In this document: positions 9,953 to 18,337 of the stretch, in pieces
Layout of the letters: the number at the start of each line of letters is the position of its first letter
How positions within the stretch are numbered: position 1 is the first letter of the stretch
The notes under the pieces: generated by a model
Told to the model about the DNA's origin: nothing
The model's database searches: none
What the model saw: the letters and a program-made list of their open reading frames with translations, nothing else
Assembly (NCBI GenBank): GCA_942491885.1
Contig: CALOCQ010000002.1
Coordinates: forward strand, 1,302,001 to 1,366,000
Reading direction: 5' to 3'
Length of the DNA stretch: 64,000 nucleotides
Source of the DNA: CALBPI01 sp942491885
GTDB taxonomy: Bacteria; Pseudomonadota; Gammaproteobacteria; Steroidobacterales; Woeseiaceae
Translations under genes and position numbers: made by a program

Positions 9953-11329
9953 TCACGAGCCGTAAATCACTGACGGCAACCACGTCGCGAGCGCGGGGAA
10001 GATCGCCAGCACCGCGAGCATGATGAGCTGAATAATGATGAACGGGATGACGCCGCGATAGATGTCGCCGGTGGCAACGCTATCCGGTGCGACGCCGCGC
10101 AAGTAGAACAGCGCAAAGCCGAATGGCGGGGTCAGGAACGAGGTTTGTAAGTTAATCGCGATCATGATCCCGAGCCACACAGGGTCCATGCCCATTGCAA
10201 GCAGGATCGGCGCGACGATGGGCACGACTACAAAGGTAATCTCGATAAAGTCGAGCACGAAGCCGAGCACGAACATGATCAGCATGACGACGATGAATGC
10301 GCCTACCATACCGCCCGGTAGTGAGGTGAGTAACCCGCGCACGGCTTCGTCGCCGTCATAGCCGCGAAACACGAGCGCGAAAATAGACGCGCCGATCAGG
10401 ATCATGAACACCATGCTGGTGACGCGCGTGGTGCTGCGCGTGATATCGCGCAGCTGGTCGAGCGACAGTTGGCGACGCAGCGCGGCCAGAATAAGTGCGC
10501 CGGCGGCACCGACGCCGGCAGCCTCGGTCGGTGTCGCGATGCCGGAAAGAATCGACCCCAGTACGGCAAAGATCAGCGACAACGGTGCGAGCATCGCGCG
10601 CAATAGTGCAGCGATGGTCACCTTCTCTTCCGCTTCGACTGCGGTCTGGCCGGGCATGCTGTCGGGCTTGATCAGTGCCATGCCCCACAGGTAGATCAGA
10701 TACATCGCCACCAGTACGAGCCCGGGTAACAGTGCGCCCGCGAACAGGTCGCCGACTGAAACAGTCTTCGGGTTGAAGATGCCTTGTGCAAGCTGTGCCT
10801 GCTGATAGGACGACGACAGCACGTCACCGAGTAGTACCAGTACGATGGAGGGTGGAATGATCTGGCCGAGCGTGCCCGAAGCACAAATTGTGCCGGTTGC
10901 AATCGCCGGTGAGTAGCCACGCTGCAGCATGGTCGGCAGGCTTAGCAGGCCCATGGTCACGACGGTCGCGCCGACGATGCCGGTGCTCGCCGCCAGCAGC
11001 ATGCCGACAAGTGTTACCGAAACACCGAGCCCGCCGCTGCGCTGACCGAACAATCCCGAGAGTGTGTGCAGCAGGTCCTCGGCGATGCGGGAACGTTCCA
11101 GCGTGACGCCCATAAAGACGAACAGCGGCACGGCGATCAGTGTCTCGTTGTTCATGATGCCGAACAGTCGGTTAGGAATACTGCCGAGATAGGTCGGATC
11201 GAACACACCCGCCGCAATGCCGCCGAGCGCGAACAACAACGACGTGCCACCTAACGCAAACGCGACCGGGAAGCCGGACATCAACACGACGATGACGCAG
11301 GCGAACAGCAGGAGCGCGAGCCACTCCAT
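9953..11329 (-). CDS. dctM: TRAP transporter large permease (DctM)
   Basis: The 12-helix permease subunit of a TRAP transporter, which couples solute uptake to the sodium gradient. The ATG at 11329 yields 458 residues starting MEWLALLLFACVIVVLMSGF, with the family segments GVTLERSRIAEDLL, SGTLGQIIPPSIVLVLLGDV (about 155-175), ATPTEAAGVGA and LQTSFLTPPFGFALFYLRG near the C-terminus. The start overlaps the dctQ stop (TGATG). The subunits agree with the mannitol/chloroaromatic TRAP type of the binding protein at 2217, but that gene lies elsewhere, so pairing is inference. Confidence 0.95.
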   Translation of the reverse strand: MEWLALLLFACVIVVLMSGFPVAFALGGTSLLFALGGIAAGVFDPTYLGSIPNRLFGIMNNETLIAVPLFVFMGVTLERSRIAEDLLHTLSGLFGQRSGGLGVSVTLVGMLLAASTGIVGATVVTMGLLSLPTMLQRGYSPAIATGTICASGTLGQIIPPSIVLVLLGDVLSSSYQQAQLAQGIFNPKTVSVGDLFAGALLPGLVLVAMYLIYLWGMALIKPDSMPGQTAVEAEEKVTIAALLRAMLAPLSLIFAVLGSILSGIATPTEAAGVGAAGALILAALRRQLSLDQLRDITRSTTRVTSMVFMILIGASIFALVFRGYDGDEAVRGLLTSLPGGMVGAFIVVMLIMFVLGFVLDFIEITFVVVPIVAPILLAMGMDPVWLGIMIAINLQTSFLTPPFGFALFYLRGVAPDSVATGDIYRGVIPFIIIQLIMLAVLAIFPALATWLPSVIYGS

Positions 11330-11838
11330 CAGGGCTTTTCGCCGGATCGGATCTTGGTTATCGCGTCCACCGCCATCACCGCGCCTTGCACGATCAGCAG
11401 TACAGGCATCAGCAGCATGAAAGTCTTCAGCAACGACGGTGCGGGATAACCCAGTCCGCCAGCCTGGCGAGATGACTCCATGCTGGCCCAGCTGCCGCGC
11501 GCGCCGAACACGTAGTCCCATGACTCGTACAGGATGAAGCCGCAGACGGGGAGCAGCAGTAGCAGAACGCCGATGAGGTCGACCCACGCACGACCGCGCT
11601 CGCCAAACCGTTGATAGAAAATATCGACCCGCACATGTTCGTCGTGGCGAAGCGTGTAGGCGGCTCCCAGCAGGAATACGGTGGCGTGCATCCAGGTCGT
11701 GATTTCCTGCAGCCAGATGCGACCGAAGTCGAAAAAGTCGCGGCCGACGACGACGATGACCGTGTTGATCACCATCAGAATCGTCAGCCACGACACTAAC
11801 CGGCCGACAGATTCGTTGATGCGATCAAGCAGACGCAT
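11329..11838 (-). CDS. dctQ: TRAP transporter small permease (DctQ)
   Basis: Four-helix small membrane subunit of the TRAP transporter, 169 residues. Hydrophobic helices occupy about 14-36, 48-62, 85-108 and 135-155; the motif WLQEITTWMHATVFLLGAAY and the DEHVRVDIFYQ segment are characteristic of DctQ. It is translationally coupled to dctM. Its ATG is only 9 bp after the trkH stop, so transcription from the Trk genes into the TRAP genes is likely. Confidence 0.93.
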   Translation of the reverse strand: MRLLDRINESVGRLVSWLTILMVINTVIVVVGRDFFDFGRIWLQEITTWMHATVFLLGAAYTLRHDEHVRVDIFYQRFGERGRAWVDLIGVLLLLLPVCGFILYESWDYVFGARGSWASMESSRQAGGLGYPAPSLLKTFMLLMPVLLIVQGAVMAVDAITKIRSGEKP

Positions 11839-11847
11839 GCGACGAGC

Positions 11848-13299
11848 CTAACGACGCCAGAAGGTTGGCGTGATCAATACCAGCAGCGTGAAGATTTCCA
11901 GTCGCCCGAGCACCATCGCGACGATCGCAATCCATTGACCGGCCGGTGATACATTCATGAAACCGCTCGTCACCTCGCCAAGGCCCGGCCCAAGGTTGTT
12001 GAGTGTAGCGGCGATCGCGGCAAAAGCGCTTTCCTGGTCTAGTCCCGTCCACATCAGCGCGAGCATCAGGATGACAAACACCACGACATACACCGAGAAG
12101 AAGCCCCACACCGCCTCGACCACGCGATTTGACACGGCCTTGTTGCCGATCTTCACCGGGATCTCTGCGCTGGGGTGGACCAGGCGTGCGATTTCGCGCG
12201 CGCCCTGGCGATAGAGCAGCAAGACGCGCATCACTTTCAGGCCGCCGGCGGTCGAGCCTGCGCAGCCACCGATAAAGCTCGCAAATATCAGCAGCACGGG
12301 AATCGCGCCGGGCCAGGCGGCGTAGTTGGCGGTGGTAAAGCCGGTCGTAGTGGCAATGGAGACGGCCTGGAAAACCGCGTTAATTAGCGCGCTTTCGTTT
12401 GAGGAATAGACGCTGTTGATAGCAAGGCCGGCGAATACGACCGCCGACAGCATCAGCAGGATGAATGCGTAGGCGCGACACTCGGGGTCGTCGAGATACT
12501 GGCGGATAGAGTTATTGCGCCAGGCAAAAAAGTGCAACGAGAAATTGATACCGGCAAAAAACATAAACAGGATGCCAACGAGGTCGATGGCGGCGCTGTT
12601 GAAATAACCGATGCTCAAATCATGCGTCGAGAACCCGCCAATGGCGACCGTCGAAAATGAATGGCATATCGCATCGAATGCCGACATACCGGCAAGCCAG
12701 TAACCGACGGCGCACAGAATCGTGAAACCCAGATACAGATACCACAGCGCCTTGGCGGTTTCGGTGATGCGCGGTGTCAGCTTGTTGTCTTTGACGGGCC
12801 CGGGCGACTCCGCGCGGTAAAGCTGCATGCCGCCGACGCCAAGCATCGGCAGGATCGCGACGGCCAGCACGATAATACCCATGCCGCCCAGCCACTGGAG
12901 TTGCTGGCGGTAAAACAGGATCGATTGCGGCAGGCTGTCGAGGCCAACCAGCACGGTCGCACCGGTCGTTGTCAGGCCTGACATAGACTCGAATACCGCT
13001 TCGGTCAGCGTCATGCTCGGTGCGGTGGCCAGCCACAGCGGGGTCGCGCCGACGGTGCCAAGAACCAGCCAGAACGATGCAACCACCAGAAATCCGTCGC
13101 GCAGGCGCATGTCTTTATTGGCGCGTCTTGCCGGCCAGAACATCACGAAACCAAGTGCGACGATGACGCCGAAGGAGTAAGCGAAAACCTGCCATGCCTG
13201 ATCGCTGAAAATGAACGAGACGACGATCGGCGGCAGCATAGTGACGCTGAACATCATTAGCAGGATGCCGAGAATGCGCTGGATAACTGACCAGTTCAT
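11848..13299 (-). CDS. trkH: Trk system potassium uptake protein TrkH
   Basis: Membrane subunit of the Trk low-affinity K+ uptake system, 483 residues, full length. The four pore-loop selectivity sequences are visible: TTTGATVL (about 110), STVAIGGFS (about 220), TTTGFTT (about 315) and TLNNLGPGLG (about 435), each with the conserved glycine. A C-terminal RLEIFTLLVLITPTFWRR is typical. GAGAGGG precedes the ATG. The gene follows trkA with 16 bp between them; TrkA gates this subunit through NAD(H)/ATP binding. Confidence 0.97.
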   Translation of the reverse strand: MNWSVIQRILGILLMMFSVTMLPPIVVSFIFSDQAWQVFAYSFGVIVALGFVMFWPARRANKDMRLRDGFLVVASFWLVLGTVGATPLWLATAPSMTLTEAVFESMSGLTTTGATVLVGLDSLPQSILFYRQQLQWLGGMGIIVLAVAILPMLGVGGMQLYRAESPGPVKDNKLTPRITETAKALWYLYLGFTILCAVGYWLAGMSAFDAICHSFSTVAIGGFSTHDLSIGYFNSAAIDLVGILFMFFAGINFSLHFFAWRNNSIRQYLDDPECRAYAFILLMLSAVVFAGLAINSVYSSNESALINAVFQAVSIATTTGFTTANYAAWPGAIPVLLIFASFIGGCAGSTAGGLKVMRVLLLYRQGAREIARLVHPSAEIPVKIGNKAVSNRVVEAVWGFFSVYVVVFVILMLALMWTGLDQESAFAAIAATLNNLGPGLGEVTSGFMNVSPAGQWIAIVAMVLGRLEIFTLLVLITPTFWRR

Positions 13300-13315
13300 T
13301 GCAACTGCCCTCTCG

Positions 13316-14692
13316 CTACAGGAACGAGACGCCTACCTGGAACAGCGCTTCGACCTCGTCGACTTTGCGCCGGTCGGTCAGGAAGATGATGACGTGGTCG
13401 TCGGCTTTGATCTCGGTGTCGTGATGGGCGATGATAACTTTTTCGCCGCGCACCAGCGCCGCAATGGTCGCGCCTTTCGGCAAGCCGAGTTTTTCGATGG
13501 TCTTGCCGACGACTTTGCTGTTGCCGCTGGCACCGTGCGCGATTGCCTCAATCGCCTCGGCCGCACCACGACGGAGTGAGTGAACCTTGACGACATCGCC
13601 GCGACGCACGTGCGCGAGTAGCGAGCCGATAGTGATCTGTTGCGGCGAGATCGCGATATCGATGCTGCCGGATTCCATCAGTTCGGCATAGGAGGGTCGA
13701 TTGATCAGCGCCATGACTTTGTGCGCACCCAGACGACGCGCGAGCATTGCCGACAGGATGTTGGCTTCCTCGGCGTTGGTCAGTGAGCAGAACACGTCGG
13801 CGCTGTCGATGTTCTCTTCCAGCAACAGGTCTTCGTTGGCCGCATCGCCGTTCAGCACGATGGCCTTGGACAGCTGCTCGGAAATATAGCGCGCCCGCAC
13901 CGGATCGCGCTCGATGATCTTGACCTGGTTGGTGCGCTCCAGCGCCTGGGCCAGCCGCAGCCCGATGTTGCCGCCACCGGCGATAACGACGCGGCGAACC
14001 GGGTCTTCCAGTTTGCGCATCTCGCTCATGAACACACGTATGTCTTCGCGCGCCGCGATGAAAAACACCTCGTCGCCTTCGCGGATGACGGTATCGCCAT
14101 GCGGCTCGATGGAGCGGCCCTCGCGATAGATCGCGGCGATGCGCGCTTCCGCATTCGGGATGTGCTCCTTGATGTTCTTCAGCTGCTGACCGACCAGCAG
14201 TCCGTCACGGTCGGCTCTGGCGCCGACCAGACGCACCCGGTCATCGGCGAATTCGAGCACCTGCAATGCGCCCGGGTACAGGATCAGCTGGGTGATGTGC
14301 TCACAGACCAGCTGCTCGGGGCTGATGCGCACGTCGACCGGCATCGATTCCTGCGCGAACAGTTGCTCGGCGTTCATGTACTCGGCGGCACGGATGCGCG
14401 CGATTTTGGTCGGTGTGCGGAATAGTGAGTAGGCGACCTGACAGGCGACCATGTTGGTCTCGTCCGAATCGGTCATCGCGATGATGATGTCGGCATCGCG
14501 CGCACCGGCGCGCTCCAGCACATCGGGGTAGCCGGCATGGCCGACGACGGTGCGGATGTCGAGACGATCCTGCAGCTCGCGCAATACCTCGGGGTTGACG
14601 TCAACAACGGTGACGTCGTTCGCCTCTTCGCGCGACAGTTGCGTCGCCGCACTGGCGCCGACTTGTCCTGCGCCTAGAATCAGGATCTTCAT
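13316..14692 (-). CDS. trkA: Trk system potassium transporter regulatory subunit TrkA
   Basis: Cytoplasmic peripheral subunit that gates TrkH. The 458-residue protein has the duplicated RCK architecture: first Rossmann nucleotide-binding domain MKILILGAGQVGAS with acidic ligand in VVDVNPE, RCK_C domain around 140-220, second Rossmann domain from about 230 (VVIAGGGNIGLRLAQALE) and a second RCK_C domain to the end. Length equals E. coli TrkA. It begins 11 bp after the uvrD stop, and trkH follows at 16 bp. Confidence 0.97.
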   Translation of the reverse strand: MKILILGAGQVGASAATQLSREEANDVTVVDVNPEVLRELQDRLDIRTVVGHAGYPDVLERAGARDADIIIAMTDSDETNMVACQVAYSLFRTPTKIARIRAAEYMNAEQLFAQESMPVDVRISPEQLVCEHITQLILYPGALQVLEFADDRVRLVGARADRDGLLVGQQLKNIKEHIPNAEARIAAIYREGRSIEPHGDTVIREGDEVFFIAAREDIRVFMSEMRKLEDPVRRVVIAGGGNIGLRLAQALERTNQVKIIERDPVRARYISEQLSKAIVLNGDAANEDLLLEENIDSADVFCSLTNAEEANILSAMLARRLGAHKVMALINRPSYAELMESGSIDIAISPQQITIGSLLAHVRRGDVVKVHSLRRGAAEAIEAIAHGASGNSKVVGKTIEKLGLPKGATIAALVRGEKVIIAHHDTEIKADDHVIIFLTDRRKVDEVEALFQVGVSFL

Positions 14693-14703
14693 TGCTGCAG
14701 AGT

Positions 14704-16864
14704 TTACATCAACTCGAGGTTGGCATAGTTAAGAACCAGCCACTTGGTGCCGGCAGACTCGAAGTTAACCTGCACGCGGGCGTGTGCGCCCTGGCCCTCG
14801 CTGTTCAATATCACGCCATCGCCGAACTTGGCGTGGCGAACCGGGCGTCCCAGCTGAACCGCCGGCGCCTCCACCCCCGCGCTCCTGCCGGCGCTCGTGC
14901 GCACCGGGGCCGGGCGTGACAGATGCGCGCGTGGCCGTATTTCTTCCAACAACGCCTTCGGAACCTCATTAATGAATCGCGACGGCACGCCGTAATTGTC
15001 CATGCCGTGCAGGCGGCGCTGCTCCGCGTAGGTCAGATAAAGCTCCGACATCGCGCGCGTGCAGCCGACGTAACATAAGCGGCGCTCCTCCTCGAGACCG
15101 GCAGGGTCGGCGATCGAGCGTTGGTGCGGAAATAAGCCGTCCTCCAGACCGCACAGAAAGACCAGTGGAAACTCCAGCCCCTTCGCCGAGTGCAGCGTCA
15201 TCAGCTGCACGCAATCTTCCCAGGCGTCGGCCTGACCCTCGCCCGCCTCCAGCGCGGCATGCGACAGGAAGGCGTCGATGGTCGACATTTCTTCCGCCTG
15301 TTCGGGCGAAAACCCGCGTGCTGCGCTAACCAGTTCCTCGACGTTCTCAATGCGCGTCTGGGCTTTTTCCTCGCCTTCCTTGCGGTAGTGCGACAGCAGA
15401 CCGCTGTGATGAATAACGTGATCAACCACTTCATGAAGCTCAAGCGACGCGCAGTCGCTGGCCATCTGTTCGATCAGGTTCAGAAACGCCATGATGGCAT
15501 TCGCTGCGCGCGCGGCCATCTGGTCGGCAGCGACCGCCCCGGCGGCACGCCATAAAGAGCAGGCATTGGCCCGTGCGTAACTGCGCACTATGTCAAGGCT
15601 GCGCGCGCCGATGCCGCGAGTCGGGACATTAACAACGCGTTCGAACGCAGCATCGTCGTCGCGATTGCTGATCAGGCGCAAGTATGCCAGGACATCCTTG
15701 ATCTCGGCCCGCTCGAAGAACCGCAGACCGCCGTAGACCCGATAGGGAATGCGCGCGTTCAGCAGCATTTCCTCGAGCACGCGCGACTGGGCGTTCGAGC
15801 GATACAGTATCGCGGCCTCGTCGCGCCGGTTGCCCTGGTTTACCCAGTCGCGCAGGCGATTGACGATAAAATCCGCCTCATCGCGCTCATTGTAGGCGGC
15901 ATACAGTTTGATGGGTGCGCCGTCGCCGTCTTCGGTCCACAGGTTTTTGCCCATGCGACCGCCGTTGTTCTCGATGATGGCGTTGGCGGCTTTGAGGATG
16001 TTGCCGGTCGAGCGATAGTTTTGTTCCAGCTTGACGATTTCGGTGCCCGGGAAGTCGGTCGCGAAGCGTCCGATATGCTCCACGCGCGCACCGCGCCAGC
16101 GATAAATTGACTGGTCGTCATCACCGACCGCGAACGGCACGGCGCCGCCGTCAGTCAGCAATCGTAGCCACGCATACTGGATCGCGTTGGTGTCCTGAAA
16201 CTCATCCACCAGCACATGTCGAAAACGGCGTTGATACTGGCCCAGCAACTTCGGGGTTGTTGCGCCATAATTCATGCGCGCGCAGCAATATCTCGGCGAA
16301 GTCGATCAGACCCCCGCGATCGCAGGCTTCCTGATACTGACGATAGAACGCGATCAGCTGGCGCCTGTTCGGGTCGCCGCCGTCGTCGATATTCTGCGGG
16401 CGTAAACCTTCATCTTTGTTGGTGTTGATGAAGCCTTTTACCTCGCGCGGCGACCATTCGCTGTCGACGTGGCTGGCATCGCGGATCATGCGTTTGATCA
16501 GACGCTCCTGATCGGCGCTGTCGATGATCTGGAAATTTTGCGGCAGGCCCGCTTCCTGCCAATGACGGCGCAGCAATCGGTGCGCCAGTCCATGAAATGT
16601 GCCGATCCACAGGTGTCGGCTTGGCATATTCAGGAGTTGCTCGACACGTGAGCGCATCTCGCTGGCGGCCTTATTAGTAAAGGTCACCGCTAGCAGACTC
16701 TGCGGCGACATGTGCTCGACCTGGATCAGCCAGGCTGCGCGATGGACGAGCACGCGCGTCTTGCCACTACCTGCGCCGGCGATCACCAGCATTGGTTTTT
16801 GCGGCGCGGTAACAGCAGCGCGCTGGGCCTCGTTAAGGCCTTCAAGAATCGGGCTTACATCCAT
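14704..16864 (-). pseudogene. uvrD: DNA helicase II UvrD, interrupted by a single frameshift
   Basis: SF1 3'-5' helicase of nucleotide-excision and mismatch repair. The 5' part (16864 to about 16254, 204 residues) carries Walker A AGAGSGKT at residues 29-36 and motif Ia; the 3' part (about 16253 to 14704) carries DEFQDTN (motif II), GDDDQSIYRWRGA, TLHSAKGLEFPLVF and the C-terminal tudor-like end. The break is in a run of four Cs on the coding strand (16253-16256): dropping one C gives HELWRNNPKLLGQYQRRF, matching E. coli. The joined protein would be about 719 residues, the normal UvrD length. With everything else intact, an assembly indel in a homopolymer is more likely than decay. Confidence 0.9.
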
Positions 16865-16988
16865 GCGAGAATTTGTGTCGGTGGCGGGAGTATTGGCCGG
16901 CTCGAGCCAGCGTCGGTAGCCTTAATTCTAGCAGAAGCGATCGTGTCCGGCGGCAACCACACTGGTCCATTCACGCAATTTACTGGAC

Positions 16989-17013
16989 AAAAAAAGCCCC
17001 CTTGCGGGGGCTT
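16989..17013 (-). terminator. Rho-independent terminator after the receiver-like gene
   Basis: On the minus strand an 8-bp stem (AAGCCCCC / GGGGGCTT, loop of 4 nt) is followed by a run of seven Ts, about 40 nt after the stop of the gene at 17052. It isolates the signalling genes from uvrD. Confidence 0.9.
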
Positions 17014-17051
17014 ATCCAAACGACTCTATGACTGGCCTGGGAGAGGATGAG

Positions 17052-17471
17052 TCAGATGCGAGTCGGGATTTGTAAAAGACGGGACAATTGGCGCTGCAGC
17101 TCACCGATCTCGCTCGGCATAGAGAGCGTCGGCAACCAGCGTTTCCGGTTGGATGTGCGGCGCGGCACTGTCATGACGCGTCGCGTCAATAACGACGCCA
17201 GGCCGGCGTCGAGGAAGTCTGTCGCGCGCATACCCGGCATATTTTCCGCGATAATAATCAGATCAGGTTGCTGAAGTTCGCACAGGCGAACAGCAGCGCT
17301 ACCATCCGTGGCAGCGACCGCCTGTTGCCCGAGACTGTTAACAATGCGGGCCAGAGTCTTACACACCCGTCGGTCGGGATCGCAAATCAGCACGTGCCTG
17401 TGCTGGGTCTTGCCATCCTCCGTCGGGCGGGTACGCCTTGGTACAAAAAGCATAGCGCCGCTTGTTGTCAC
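17052..17471 (-). CDS. Degenerate (pseudo-)receiver domain protein
   Basis: A 139-residue stand-alone receiver-like protein. The segment HVLICDPDRRVCKTLARIV (from residue 26) fits the first strand and acidic pocket of a response regulator (Asp31), but where the phosphorylated aspartate belongs the sequence is DLIIIAENMPGM, with Ala75 replacing Asp and Glu76 beside it; the conserved Lys before the last helix (usually KP) is Met (SMPSEIGEL). Phosphorylation in the usual way is therefore unlikely. The GTG start at 17471 has AAGGA 6 nt upstream. It is downstream of the NarL-like regulator, 206 bp away, and ends at a clear terminator. Function unknown. Confidence 0.75.
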   Translation of the reverse strand: MTTSGAMLFVPRRTRPTEDGKTQHRHVLICDPDRRVCKTLARIVNSLGQQAVAATDGSAAVRLCELQQPDLIIIAENMPGMRATDFLDAGLASLLTRRVMTVPRRTSNRKRWLPTLSMPSEIGELQRQLSRLLQIPTRI

Positions 17472-17677
17472 GATTCGTCCTTAAATCTAACGTCCATCCA
17501 ATGGACTGACCTGTCTCGAGGCTTAATAGATTAGACAAAGCACCAACAAAGGAAAATCGGCAAAAGCCCTGAATCGTCTCAGGGAAAACCCTGATAGTAA
17601 TCAAGGTTTTACGTGAAACTATTGATACGCCATTTAGGCGAGACGGCGGCTAATTAAACCAAATGGGCATAAAAAAC

Positions 17678-18328
17678 CTAGTCAACGGACGTCAGGCCCT
17701 CTCGGATGGCGTATTTGGTCAATTCTGCAACGCTGTAGAGCTCGAGCTTCCTGCTGATCTGGCGGCGATGGGTTTCGACCGTTTTTTCGCTGACAAACAG
17801 TTGTGCTGCGATTTCCCGGGTCTTCAGGCCTTCTGCGATCAGCGACAGTACCTGCGTTTCGCGGTCAGTGAGATGCGGTTTGTCGCTCGAATTTTGTTCG
17901 CCCTGTCGCCGATAGTCATCCGCGACGATTGCGGCGATCCCGTCGCCGAGATACACGCGGCCGTCGTTGACGGCGCTGATAGCCTCGGAAATCTCCTCGA
18001 AGGCCGATTCTTTGCGGATATATCCCATCGCGCCGGCCTGCAGCATGCCTGAGATAAAAGTTCTTTCTGCGTGCATCGTGACAGCGATGACTTTCGTGTC
18101 CGGGTTAGCGCCAACGATCGTGCGTGTAGCATCGATACCGTTTATGCCCGGCATCGCGACATCGATCAGAATGATGTCCGGTTCAAGGCTCTGGCGAATG
18201 CAACGGCCTCGTTGCCGTTTGCGCCTTGCCCGATGATCTTCGATGTCCGCGTCCAGATCCTGCATCAGCGACGTCAGTCCATCACGAACAAGCTGGTGGT
18301 CATCAATGATTACGATTTGTATGGCCAT
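17678..18328 (-). CDS. NarL/FixJ-family response regulator (receiver segment scrambled by compensating indels)
   Basis: Two-domain regulator, 216 residues: receiver (IVIIDDHQLVRDG, phosphoacceptor Asp56 in IILIDVAMPG, Thr and Lys conserved later) and C-terminal LuxR helix-turn-helix (LTDRETQVLSLIAEGLKTREIAAQL from about 153). Residues 30-48 read DHRARRKRQRGRC-like nonsense, but the +1 frame over 18184-18240 encodes KIIGQGANGNEAVAFARAL, exactly what a receiver should have there. A one-base insertion and a one-base deletion thus cancel out. It is encoded 9 bp after the sensor kinase gene and is its probable partner. Confidence 0.88.
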   Translation of the reverse strand: MAIQIVIIDDHQLVRDGLTSLMQDLDADIEDHRARRKRQRGRCIRQSLEPDIILIDVAMPGINGIDATRTIVGANPDTKVIAVTMHAERTFISGMLQAGAMGYIRKESAFEEISEAISAVNDGRVYLGDGIAAIVADDYRRQGEQNSSDKPHLTDRETQVLSLIAEGLKTREIAAQLFVSEKTVETHRRQISRKLELYSVAELTKYAIREGLTSVD

Positions 18329-18337
18329 GCTGACAAA

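Noticed and set aside
16202..16275. uvrD as two genuine separate genes with an overlap
   Set aside because: Each half lacks motifs essential to an SF1 helicase, and one-base correction restores a normal protein; two functional genes are implausible.
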